Source of the DNA: Pseudoalteromonas holothuriae
Lineage (GTDB): Bacteria > Pseudomonadota > Gammaproteobacteria > Enterobacterales > Alteromonadaceae
Assembly: GCF_945859825.1 (NCBI RefSeq)
Contig: NZ_CAMAPC010000005.1
Location: 62,001 to 126,000, forward strand
Direction of reading: 5' to 3'
DNA: 64,000 nucleotides
Under the pieces are notes generated by a model. The model was not told where the DNA came from and made no database searches. It worked only from the letters and a program-made list of their open reading frames with translations. Position 1 is the first letter of the stretch, and each line of letters begins with the position of its first letter. A program made the translations under genes and the position numbers. Positions 28,001 through 36,236 of the stretch are shown here, one piece after another.

Positions 28001-28446
28001 GCTCTACCGGTTGTTTATTTTTACTGGCTAATAAGCGCTCGTAATATAACGTGCCCACTTGGCGTTCAAGCGCGCATACGCTCCAGTTTTACTCGGCAGA
28101 TTCTTGCATATACCAAAGCCGCGCGGCTTGGTTTTCAATACGAATTAATTGTGTAATGCAACCAGCTCAATTTTGCAGACAGTGTCTGCAAAATTGGAAA
28201 CGCCACGTAAAAGCTGCGCATATTAGCAAGGTTGCGGCTAGAAAAACCTTTACCGTATTCTTTAGTTAATTGCATTGAGAGCTGTTTAAGCTGGGCTTTC
28301 CCGTACTCAGCACGGTTTTGTCCTTGTTGCTCTTGCTCAACAATTAACTGGCCAATATGCCAGTAAGCTTGCACCATGGCGCTATTAACCGCGCGTTTAA
28401 CTTGGCTTTGCGCTTGGTTAATTACTTGGCGAATCTGACTGTTCAT
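27998..28446 (-). pseudogene. DUF1016 (YhcG-type) nuclease gene, truncated and frameshifted
   Basis: The start (MNSQIRQVINQAQSQVK, then YWHIGQLIVEQEQQGQNR and YGKGFSSRNLANMRSFY) is the N-terminal DUF1016 domain of YhcG/PDDEXK proteins. After LSWLHYT the frame breaks, and the next frame continues QLIRIENQAARLWYMQESAE, a TAA, then NWSVCALERQVGTLYYERLL. It stops at the IS256 remnant near 28000, so the C-terminal nuclease domain is gone. At least two inactivating changes plus truncation are visible. Confidence 0.8.
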
Positions 28447-28495
28447 CAGGATAGGGGATTGCTCTTTTTCCTTACATTTTCGTATCAGAAATAAC

Positions 28496-30073
28496 TTACA
28501 ACAGCTTTGAAATACAGCTGCCCAATGCAGCCCCTAGTATCGGAGGTACGGCATTGCCAACTTGGGTATATTGTGGAACTTCAAACTTCCTCATTTGCCC
28601 ACCAGTTGTAATTTTTGAACGAAAAACAAAGTTATCAGGAAATGACTGTATTCGAGCCATTTCTCTAACAGTTAAAACCCTAAGTTCATATTCATCATAA
28701 TGGCATGCGTCGTCAGGTATAGACAGAGCTGCTGGAGCTGGTGACTCAGCAATTAAAGCTTTCTGAGTTTGCTTTTTTGTTGGGTGAGCTTTTAAGTAAT
28801 TTTCAAACTCTAATTTACACATAAATTGATAAAGCTCTCCATTTTCATGCAGATACTTAAAACCAGAAAGAATGTCCCATACACTCTCTTCTAAAGTATC
28901 TGTTTCATTCTTCAGAATTCTGAATACAGACTGAGTAATAGGCCTTTCACCAATTTGTTGAAGCACTTGATATAGCCTGAACCTTCTTTTAACTATGGTG
29001 CTATTATTTCTAAGTTCATGATTTAACACTTCCGTTCTGCTTTCTAGATTGTTAAACCTTTGATTAAGTTCCAGAACGAAGCCTGATGGTTCTGATGGAT
29101 TATGAACCTTTAAATCATCAATAGCTTCTCGTACAGATACTTCAGGAGAATTTACTAATTTATTCAAAAATGACCGCTTAAAATAGCTCAAATCACTGCT
29201 TTTATTTGAGTCATAATAGTTTAAATGCCCAAATTCTAAGTTTTCGCCATGTTTATCTACCTTGGAATAGAACTCCATTGAGTGTGAAAACATCTCGGAT
29301 TCAGTATCGTTCAATCTTGGTTTAATGTGTTGATAATGATCTTCTCTAACACCGATTAATATAAAGCGAGGTCTATTTTGGGCCACCCCTGCTTTTCTAG
29401 CATTAACGTGAAGGCAAATTGGGACATATCCTATTGAAGCGAAAACCTTCGCAACTTCATACCATGCATGAAAACTATTTCCTTCTTCGTCTTTAAACGC
29501 TCGAAGAATGCCGGTCACGTTTTCTAACAAAACTAGCTTCGGCTTAGTGAGCTTTACAAAATTAGCAAACTCCCAAGGTAGTGTATTTTTGTCACTATTC
29601 TTTTCTCTTTTGCCCGCCATGCTGAAGGATTGGCAAGGAGGGCCTCCAGAAACGAGGTCTAGTCCACCGTCTCTTCCAAACGCCTCTTTGAGTTGTTCGA
29701 CAAGTTCACTAGAGGATTCCAATAACCTATTCAGTTCAATAATACTACCAACAACTAGTTTCCCATCTAACTCTTTAACATTTGAAGGTATATCTGAAAA
29801 GCCTTCTTGAGCGACTATAGGAAACTGAAATGGGTTCTCTCTTAATCTTGGTTTCAAGCTTGAGTGATTGCTATTAAGCCATAGAGCATTTTCAGGCTGA
29901 TGATTTTGGTTGGCTTTTTCTTCCAAGTCTTCATTGAAAAAATTGTACGTAAAAGTTTCTGCTGCCATCGGCGATAACTCGTTCGCAAGAACCAGTTCAA
30001 AACCAACACTTTCTAAGCCAAGTGACAAACCGCCACACCCTGCAAATAACTCAATATGATTCAAATTAAACAC
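28496..30073 (-). CDS. DNA (cytosine-5) methyltransferase of a restriction-modification system
   Basis: 525 residues with the ordered C5 motifs: I (ELFAGCGGLSLGL, residues about 8-20), IV with the catalytic Cys (GGPPCQSFSMAGKR), VI (LLENVTG), VIII (QNRPRFILIG) and X (YTQVGNAVPP) near the C-terminus. The target-recognition region lies at about 330-460. It is divergent from an MvaI/BcnI-type endonuclease gene across 390 bp, so it should protect that enzyme's site. The long spacer between motifs I and IV (about 120 residues) is larger than usual. Confidence 0.93.
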   Translation of the reverse strand: MFNLNHIELFAGCGGLSLGLESVGFELVLANELSPMAAETFTYNFFNEDLEEKANQNHQPENALWLNSNHSSLKPRLRENPFQFPIVAQEGFSDIPSNVKELDGKLVVGSIIELNRLLESSSELVEQLKEAFGRDGGLDLVSGGPPCQSFSMAGKREKNSDKNTLPWEFANFVKLTKPKLVLLENVTGILRAFKDEEGNSFHAWYEVAKVFASIGYVPICLHVNARKAGVAQNRPRFILIGVREDHYQHIKPRLNDTESEMFSHSMEFYSKVDKHGENLEFGHLNYYDSNKSSDLSYFKRSFLNKLVNSPEVSVREAIDDLKVHNPSEPSGFVLELNQRFNNLESRTEVLNHELRNNSTIVKRRFRLYQVLQQIGERPITQSVFRILKNETDTLEESVWDILSGFKYLHENGELYQFMCKLEFENYLKAHPTKKQTQKALIAESPAPAALSIPDDACHYDEYELRVLTVREMARIQSFPDNFVFRSKITTGGQMRKFEVPQYTQVGNAVPPILGAALGSCISKLL

Positions 30074-30245
30074 TACTTCATTAATAAATACTTAAAGCCT
30101 ATTTTAAGTTCAGCAAGATTAAATGTCCAGGCATTTTGTGTTTTTTATTTTACATACCTTGTTCAATCACTTAGCATAGGTATTGCTGTGTGAGAGCAGC
30201 AGTTGAATCACTTCTTAAAGACCCCTCCGTGGTCCTCTCTGTAGA

Positions 30246-30396
30246 TACCGAACTATTTCGGTAGTTTGCAGTGAGTTTTTTCAAGTCACAAGTAAACAAA
30301 TCTACGCACTCGGTTAGAGCCTGAGGGTGTACTTTTTTGTCCTCTTCCTTCTCTAGTCGTTGGCTTGGGATATAAAGCCTTCCTTTACCGGTAAAG
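30246..30396. promoter_or_regulatory. Two palindromes in the divergent R-M intergenic region
   Basis: TACCGAA-CTAT-TTCGGTA (30246-30263) and the perfect 14-bp palindrome CTTTACCGGTAAAG (30383-30396) lie in the 390-bp gap between methylase and nuclease genes. Both carry ACCG/CGGT cores. They may be operators or hairpins timing nuclease expression after the methylase. No controller (C) gene is seen. The rest of the gap shows no ORF. Confidence 0.45.
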
Positions 30397-30463
30397 CAAT
30401 TGGTGCAGATCCTTTAACTTCAAACAGTGCTGTTAGTGCACTCTGTTAAAAGGAAAAGTAGTT

Positions 30464-31906
30464 ATGTCTGATACGAACTACCCTAGCGAAAAGCGATTAA
30501 AACAATTAGTAAAACAATTAAAAAAAGAAAAGCAAATTAAGACTCATCAAGCGTATGACCTTATAAGTCAAACATTTGATCATTCAAATTGGCAAGAGCT
30601 AAAACCAATCATAGAGCTTCATTGGAAAGCTCAAATTCCCTCTCCAAACGTATCTCTAAACTTTATCGACGATGATGATGTGACTCTTTCAGATGAAGAG
30701 TTTGATGATATCGATAACGAAAGAAGTTCTGAATTGGATAAACCTGTCAAGGAGTTAGTTGAACAAAATAAAGTTCAGCTAGCGAAGTTAGGCATAGAGT
30801 ACTCTGTATTTGAGCCGACAATCACGGGACTAAAAAAGTCAATTATTGACGCCACACAGCCAGTCAGAACCCATTTTGAATTAGAAAATTTCCACCATTA
30901 TTACTCTCAAGGACAAGGTACAGAAAACAAAGTTATTAAAACGGCCTATTTACTAAAAGATGCTCAAAAAATTAGTTCTAAGGCGAGTTTATATCGCCCA
31001 AATACTAAAAACGGCGATCCCCGTATGTGGTTTCGAAAGTTGGGGGAGCTAGCTGAAGCTGGAGATCAGGTAGCGATCGTCATATACGAGGATGAGCCGT
31101 ATCTAACCAATATATCCAAGTCTTCCATCAGTAATGAATTAGATAAATTCGAAAGTCCAATTGGACAGCTAGTTAAAGCCTACGTCAATACGGATAGCTC
31201 TACTGCTGAAGAATTACTAACAAAGCTAAAAACTCTAGCTGCTAAACCTTTCAAGGCTTTGAGAAAAGGTGACACGGCGATTGGCTACACATTAGAGACG
31301 TTGCTGGGTATAGAAGCTAACTCTAGCAAGTTACCAGACTATAAAGGCATTGAACTTAAAGCAGGTCGGGGTGGAAAAAATCGCTCAAACTTATTTGCTC
31401 AAGTTGCGAAGTGGGATATCAGTCCCTGCAAAAAAAGTGCAGAAATTCTAGATAACTATGGGTACCAAAGAGAGGAGGATTTCAAGCTTTATTGTACTGT
31501 TAGTACCCAGAAGCCAAATTCTCAAGGGTTACATTTCAAATACGACAAATCAAATGATCAACTTCAAGAATGGCATGACAGTGAAGAATTAGTAGCTATT
31601 TGGCCGGGTTCTATATTACGCGAACGTTTACTTGAAAAACACGCAGAAACCTTTTGGATTGAGGCGGAAAGCTTTGTAAGGGAGGGTATTGAACATTTTC
31701 AGTTAAAAAGTGTAATTCATACAAAACAGCCCTTGGCATCGCAACTTTTACCACTAATAGAAAGCGGCGTAATAACAATGGACCACCTCATCAAGCGAAG
31801 CGGCAAAAACAATCGAGTTAGTGAGAAAGGGCCACTATTCAAAATTGATAAGAAAAACCTAGATCTCTTGTTCCCTGCCCCGCAAAAGTATTCTCTAAAA
31901 GATTAA
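30464..31906 (+). CDS. Type II restriction endonuclease, MvaI/BcnI family, with extra N-terminal domain
   Basis: 480 residues. The C-terminal part (about 255-480) fits the MvaI/BcnI fold: GYTLETLLGIEANSSKLPD is followed by catalytic D292-x4-E297-x-K299 (PDYKGIELK), the same spacing as MvaI, and a later HxxK-rich region. MvaI-type enzymes cut CCWGG or CCSGG as monomers; the site here is unknown. Residues about 5-55 (RLKQLVKQLKKEKQIKTHQ, then SNWQEL) resemble a small helical domain found at the N-terminus of other bacterial proteins. The ATG follows AAGGAAAAG. Confidence 0.85.
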   Translation: MSDTNYPSEKRLKQLVKQLKKEKQIKTHQAYDLISQTFDHSNWQELKPIIELHWKAQIPSPNVSLNFIDDDDVTLSDEEFDDIDNERSSELDKPVKELVEQNKVQLAKLGIEYSVFEPTITGLKKSIIDATQPVRTHFELENFHHYYSQGQGTENKVIKTAYLLKDAQKISSKASLYRPNTKNGDPRMWFRKLGELAEAGDQVAIVIYEDEPYLTNISKSSISNELDKFESPIGQLVKAYVNTDSSTAEELLTKLKTLAAKPFKALRKGDTAIGYTLETLLGIEANSSKLPDYKGIELKAGRGGKNRSNLFAQVAKWDISPCKKSAEILDNYGYQREEDFKLYCTVSTQKPNSQGLHFKYDKSNDQLQEWHDSEELVAIWPGSILRERLLEKHAETFWIEAESFVREGIEHFQLKSVIHTKQPLASQLLPLIESGVITMDHLIKRSGKNNRVSEKGPLFKIDKKNLDLLFPAPQKYSLKD

Positions 31907-31932
31907 AGGATTAAAGGATTAAAGGATTAAAT
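31901..31932. repeat. 8-bp tandem repeat (GATTAAAG) x4 spanning the nuclease stop codon
   Basis: Four perfect or near-perfect 8-bp units. The first unit supplies the last codon and TAA stop of the endonuclease gene. A change in copy number would leave the protein end unchanged. Confidence 0.9.
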
Positions 31933-31949
31933 ATATAACATGCGTAAAA

Positions 31950-32039
31950 ATGGAAATTACACCTAAGATATTTGAAACTGCCATTGCACGAGCAGCAAAG
32001 CTAGATGGCGCGATTAGTAAGGTAGTGGTTGAAAAATGA
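31950..32039 (+). CDS. Possible 29-residue peptide or gene fragment
   Basis: An ATG-to-TGA frame reads MEITPKIFETAIARAAKLDG plus nine residues. There is no clear ribosome site. It looks like the start of a larger protein that has been cut short. A second tiny frame (ATG 32092, preceded by AAGGGG) follows. Either could be random. Confidence 0.2.
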   Translation: MEITPKIFETAIARAAKLDGAISKVVVEK

Positions 32040-32069
32040 CTAAATGCCAACAACATTTGGCACCCGAAA

Positions 32070-32545
32070 TCATTTCACGAAAGGGGCTCCTATGACATCG
32101 ATACGCGTTATAAAAATAGGAGCAAAACAGTATAATTTGGTGACATAGCATGTTCCATCACAGCTTTCAGTTGCTTTATCAACTCTGCTTTGATATTGGG
32201 TGAACTGCGTTTTTATTGATAAGTGTGTTAACCGCTTTAACAGTGCTTTACGGCTATTATTGGCAACAATAAATTGCTTAAAACGCTGTTCAAACGCGGG
32301 GATATAACCTTTAAACTGATAGGCTTTGAACAGCTGATGCAAGTAACGAGAAGCTTTATCATAGCCACTGGCACAGGTTCAATTTGTTTGCTCTTGGGCT
32401 TGGTGACTGGGCTGTATGTTTAGTACCGTGGCAAGTGCTTTAACTAAAGCTAAAGGAATATCATAAAGCGCAGCAAAAGCCAGTAGCCCATCATTAAGAT
32501 GCTCAAAGTCAAACTGAATTAAAAGCACTCTCTCAAGGGAGCCAT
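32070..32545 (-). pseudogene. Remnants of one or two unidentified genes
   Basis: The minus strand holds an open stretch of about 54 codons (NGSLERVLLIQFDFEHLND, then IPLALVKALATVLNI) ending in TGA at about 32383. Another frame follows: GYDKASRYLHQLFKAYQ, then FEQRFKQFIVANNSRKALL, to about 32200 and on to a stop at 32070. The latter has the YDxA..L...F...RKxLL pattern seen at the C-terminus of a widespread uncharacterised protein whose N-terminal pattern occurs at 36933-37215. I regard these as decayed coding sequence. Nothing else is seen between 32040 and 32597. Confidence 0.4.
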
Positions 32546-32597
32546 TAACGCTCAACTCGTTTAGCTACATAAAGTACACAAGGCGCCAACCACCACT

Positions 32598-33602
32598 TTA
32601 TGCGTTAATGGTAAATTGAAAAGTTTGTTTTAATAAAGGTTGAACCTGAGCCACTCTAGCAACCGGCTCAGCATTTATATAACGTCTTGGGTCAATCGTT
32701 ACAAATCCCCAAAATTGTAAAAAACGTTCAATAAACCTTGATTCGATTAGCATGCTTAACCTTTCTTCTGGTGAGAAGTAATCATCGGTAGGAAATGCCA
32801 GTAGCAAATCAGGAAAAGCCGTCATCACCTCTTTAACAAGCTTATCTACACTGTTATGACATTGTATACGCCACAGCATAAACAACCAAAAGTCACTAAA
32901 ATTACCATCAAAATCAAAACCGTCTAAATACCCCCAGTTATATTTACTGGTTGCCGCTTCTAGCATAGGTTTTAATAATGCCTTTATACCCAATGCCTGA
33001 TACTGTTTTTGCGCTGATTTTTTAACATGGTAGCGGCCACTGCGCCGGTAAATAATACCGCTAATTTCGGCCAGTACTCGGGTGTAGTGCAAGGCATTAA
33101 ATTTATCTTCATTACTGCCTGCAAACTCACTGATACTAATGTCTATTTCAAATTGAGCAACGATAAATTCGGGCAATAGTTCACTGGCCTGCTTGACTAA
33201 TTTAATCGGTAAGTTGTCTTTGCTCGTGGCTTTAAATGAGCCTGCTTGCGCCATGGCTTCATCAAGAATGAGGGATAAATAGCGCATCACAGGGCTGGCA
33301 GAAAGGCTATCTGGCGTGCTGATTTTTACCCACTGTAACTCATCAAAAGGCGCATAAAGCCAATTGGCCATTTGTGTTGGCGTCACCCCACAAAAATCGG
33401 GATGAGGTTGATTATTGCGCTCCTGCACTTTGTGTTGTAAAGCTGCGTTGAGTTCATCAAGGCTCAAATTTGGGTTCATGGCAAGCATGGCTTCAGCATC
33501 ATCAAATACTTGGGCATGTTGCTTGGAAACGCTGCTCATACAACAACGTTTAAATTTTTTACCACTGCCACAGTGGCAAAGATCATTACGACCAAGCTTC
33601 AT
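32598..33602 (-). CDS. SEC-C-motif protein of unknown function
   Basis: 334 residues. The N-terminus NDLCHCGSGKKFKRCC (residues 5-20) is a complete SEC-C zinc-binding motif (CxC...CC), as in SecA and YecA. The rest, about 300 residues, is mostly helical and unrecognised. It has no membrane segment. A decayed copy of its 3' end lies at 37232-37307. Its role is unknown; SEC-C motifs often mediate protein contacts. Confidence 0.8.
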   Translation of the reverse strand: MKLGRNDLCHCGSGKKFKRCCMSSVSKQHAQVFDDAEAMLAMNPNLSLDELNAALQHKVQERNNQPHPDFCGVTPTQMANWLYAPFDELQWVKISTPDSLSASPVMRYLSLILDEAMAQAGSFKATSKDNLPIKLVKQASELLPEFIVAQFEIDISISEFAGSNEDKFNALHYTRVLAEISGIIYRRSGRYHVKKSAQKQYQALGIKALLKPMLEAATSKYNWGYLDGFDFDGNFSDFWLFMLWRIQCHNSVDKLVKEVMTAFPDLLLAFPTDDYFSPEERLSMLIESRFIERFLQFWGFVTIDPRRYINAEPVARVAQVQPLLKQTFQFTINA

Positions 33603-33750
33603 TATAAACCTCTCTTAATGTTGTAAAAAAACACTGTATTTTCCTATTTTCGCTGCTCTGCTGCTTTGGAGGATGAGTAAATTGGCTGAGTGCTGCAGGT
33701 ACTTCTTCAACAACTTGCCTTATTCCAATTAGCATAACCAATACGGCAAA

Positions 33751-33840
33751 TTCGATAACGCTTTAAAAACAACTATTTTTGAGCCCTAATATCAGTGTAA
33801 AACGGCATTGTTTTCCATGGTTCAACACTATAGATTTTAG
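33751..33840 (+). repeat. Dispersed repeat, copy 2 (partner at 27370-27462)
   Basis: This copy aligns with 27370-27462 and shares the CCCTAA block and the AAAAC / GTTTT hairpin. It lies in the 471-bp gap 33603-34073 upstream of the HTH cluster. Apart from this repeat and a CAACGTTG palindrome near 33974, the gap holds no gene that I can support. Confidence 0.5.
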
Positions 33841-34073
33841 ATTTTACCAATCAGTTAACTTAGGTACAAAACAACACTTTATGTAAATGAATCGTTGATT
33901 TTTAGTTTATTTATAAATATTCTTTAGCCTGTCTGTTTTTAAAGCAGTAACTGTAATTTTTTCATGCATTGACAACGTTGACATTTTCTTATTGTTTTAC
34001 ACCTGCACTTCGTTGATAACAGACTGTATATTTAGCTATGAAAAAATCTCCCCAACAATAAAAGGATAAGGGT

Positions 34074-34331
34074 GTGATAGATGGTGATGATTTAAAAGCC
34101 ATGCGAGTCAATGCGGGGATATCTCAAGACGCGATGGCAAAAAAGCTTAAGTGTGACAGAAAAACCGTTATTAACTACGAATTAGGTGTGAGTGATATTC
34201 GTTCAAAACAGCTTTTTTTGTGGTTTTTATATTGTAAGATAGACGCTGGGTCGTTATTAAACGAAATAAAAGAGATCCGCGATCTAACCAACGGTAAAGA
34301 AAAACCCAACTTACAGGATGAAGAACCATGA
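34074..34331 (+). CDS. Small XRE-type HTH protein (split copy)
   Basis: 85 residues from a GTG preceded by AAGGATAAGGG. The HTH (LKAMRVNAGISQDAMAKKL to INYELGVSD, residues about 6-40) is of the Cro/C1 type. It is nearly identical over the first 40 residues to the N-terminus of the protein at 35214, which continues into a membrane domain; here the frame ends first. Its TGA overlaps the next ATG (ATGA). It probably regulates transcription together with the downstream membrane protein. Confidence 0.8.
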   Translation: MIDGDDLKAMRVNAGISQDAMAKKLKCDRKTVINYELGVSDIRSKQLFLWFLYCKIDAGSLLNEIKEIRDLTNGKEKPNLQDEEP

Positions 34332-34576
34332 ACAAGTTAAGCCTACACCATATATTTAGCTCTATGAATTTATTTATATTTCTTCATGGTATTTGCACAG
34401 ATAACAATTGCAACACAGCTAAACAGAGACAATCTTCTATTGCTAGAGGTATAAAACTCACTACAGAGTCTTGTGCTAAGGTATCGTGTGGTACTGGTGT
34501 AAAAAAACGGCCTAGGGTGGCACGTGCAGGCGCTTATATCCCTCCTCTATCGATGGTTGACAAGGATAGAATATGA
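34328..34576 (+). CDS. 82-residue unknown peptide between HTH and membrane genes
   Basis: It is coupled on both sides by ATGA overlaps (34328-34331 and 34573-34576), which supports real translation. It starts with a weakly hydrophobic stretch (MNLFIFLHGIC, about 13-23) and has four cysteines (CTDNNC, then SCAKVSC). It ends in a basic, proline-rich tail (KKRPRVARAGAYIPPLSM and seven more residues). The paralogous fused gene at 35214 lacks this segment entirely. I do not recognise a family; a peptide signal or modified-peptide precursor is conceivable but unproven. Confidence 0.55.
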   Translation: MNKLSLHHIFSSMNLFIFLHGICTDNNCNTAKQRQSSIARGIKLTTESCAKVSCGTGVKKRPRVARAGAYIPPLSMVDKDRI

Positions 34577-35160
34577 AACTCTCAAACCTCATTTTGTTGA
34601 GCATAGTCTCACTGGCATTTTTTTATATTCAACTGTGGGATGACCGTTTGGTCACTCCTATATATTTATCATTATTAGGAATATGCTCCATCTATGGAGC
34701 ATACAGACAAGATATAAATATGGCACATATTGCGGGGTTTATTTTTGGCTTAACCGCTCTCTCACCTATTATTTTTGAAACAGGCCTAATAAATTACATT
34801 ACACCTGAAGACAATAAACTAATACAAAGTTCGCTAATTTATGGTACGCAATTGCTACTTAGCCTAACGGTTGTCGTTGTATTAATTTTTAGAGTACAAC
34901 TGTCTCGCCTGCTGTCAAGTTCAAACAATATTGAACTCACTCACTTTGATGGTATTTTTCACTGGATTTATATCTATACTTCAATAATTTACTTCATAGC
35001 CTTTTTAGAAGATATGGCTTATATCTTCTTTGATATGAAATCGTGGACCCTCATTTACGATAACTTTGAAGGACTAATTTATATTTCATGGGCGCTGTGT
35101 TGTGGTGCCTTATTAACCATGATGATTGTCTCAGCTAAGCAAAGAAGAGAGCTGGTTTAA
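34573..35160 (+). CDS. Six-helix membrane protein (split copy)
   Basis: 195 residues, hydrophobic segments near 5-21, 28-43, 50-72, 84-106, 127-149 and 163-185. Its sequence from residue 18 onward parallels residues about 92-265 of the fused HTH-membrane protein at 35214. The last 60 residues are nearly identical, and 76 bp (35018-35093) are identical in DNA. It probably senses a membrane signal for the HTH protein encoded two genes upstream. No known family is recognised. Confidence 0.7.
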   Translation: MKLSNLILLSIVSLAFFYIQLWDDRLVTPIYLSLLGICSIYGAYRQDINMAHIAGFIFGLTALSPIIFETGLINYITPEDNKLIQSSLIYGTQLLLSLTVVVVLIFRVQLSRLLSSSNNIELTHFDGIFHWIYIYTSIIYFIAFLEDMAYIFFDMKSWTLIYDNFEGLIYISWALCCGALLTMMIVSAKQRRELV

Positions 35161-35213
35161 TCTCGCACCCACTGTTGATGATAGATATAGGTAACATATA
35201 ACAAGGACCAAAT

Positions 35214-36029
35214 GTGATAGACGGTGATGATTTAAAAGCCATGCGGGTTAATGCGGGGATCACTCAGCAAGGTATGTCTGACAAACTCAAATGTGATAGA
35301 AAAACCATCATCAACTATGAGCTTGGCGTGAGTGACATTCCTTCAAAACTGCTTTTTAAGTGGTTAAGTTACTGTCGGCTAGATTTTAAGGCTTTGTTAC
35401 ATCAGGTTAAACAAATACGTGAAGAAGCCCGCGATAACGGAAAGTCTACATTACTCGATATTGTCACTTTGGCATTTATATTAAGCCAACTATGGAGTGA
35501 TATCATTGTCACCCCTCTTTATTTATCATTATTAGGTATTTGCGCTGCCTATGGTGTTTATAGAAAAGATATAAATATGACCCATATTCCGGGGTTTATC
35601 TTTGTTTTGACTGCTATAAACTTTGCTATCTTTGAAGTTGGTCTAATAAATTACGTAGCACCCGAAAGCAATAAACTACTACAAAGTGCACTTATTTATG
35701 GCTCACAATTATTATTTAGTCTCGCAATAGTCTTAGTATTAATTTTTAGGGTGCAACTGTCTCGACTGCTGTCCAGCTCAAACAACATTGAACTCACCCA
35801 CTTTGATGGTATTTTTCACTGGATTTATATTTACACCTCACTGATTTATTTTTTAGCGCTAGTAGAGGATATGACTTATATCTTCTTTGATATGAAATCG
35901 TGGACCCTCATTTACGATAACTTTGAAGGACTAATTTATATTTCATGGGCACTTTGTTGTGGAGCATTACTCACCATGATGATTGTTGAAGCTAAGTCGA
36001 ATCGTTCAGGTGAAGCAAATGCGCTGTAA
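35214..36029 (+). CDS. Fused HTH-membrane protein
   Basis: 271 residues from a GTG behind AAGGA. Residues 1-75 are a Cro/C1-type HTH and linker. Residues about 78-265 form a six-helix membrane domain, including LSRLLSSSNNIELTHFDGIF (165-184) and a strongly conserved end (YDNFEGLIYISWALCC). It would be a membrane-anchored DNA-binding regulator. It is a paralogue of the three-ORF unit just upstream, from which it differs by lacking the 82-residue peptide ORF. The ligand is unknown. Confidence 0.75.
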   Translation: MIDGDDLKAMRVNAGITQQGMSDKLKCDRKTIINYELGVSDIPSKLLFKWLSYCRLDFKALLHQVKQIREEARDNGKSTLLDIVTLAFILSQLWSDIIVTPLYLSLLGICAAYGVYRKDINMTHIPGFIFVLTAINFAIFEVGLINYVAPESNKLLQSALIYGSQLLFSLAIVLVLIFRVQLSRLLSSSNNIELTHFDGIFHWIYIYTSLIYFLALVEDMTYIFFDMKSWTLIYDNFEGLIYISWALCCGALLTMMIVEAKSNRSGEANAL

Positions 36030-36050
36030 AATATCGACTGGAAAGTACAG

Positions 36051-36072
36051 GCTGGTAGCGATAGCTACCAGC
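36051..36072 (+). terminator. Stem-loop after the fused HTH-membrane gene
   Basis: A perfect 9-bp stem (GCTGGTAGC / GCTACCAGC) with a four-base loop, 22 bp after the stop. No T tract follows directly, so it may be a terminator or a 3' stabilising hairpin. Confidence 0.5.
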
Positions 36073-36236
36073 TAAAACCCATTATTATAACTTTTTAATT
36101 TCTCATCAGATGCGATTCTCATTCCTTTTTTAAACCCGCTTCCACAAATTAATTGGATTATTTTCTACCGTGTGGAGATTTTTTCACATACTTATAACCA
36201 TAATGCTAACTCACCGTAACGAATTGAGAGAGCACT

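Noticed and set aside
36026..36036. AAAATATCGA, matching the last bases of yicC, as a candidate attR
   Set aside because: Only about 10 bases match, and a match of that length is not unlikely by chance in 64 kb; the flanks do not extend it.
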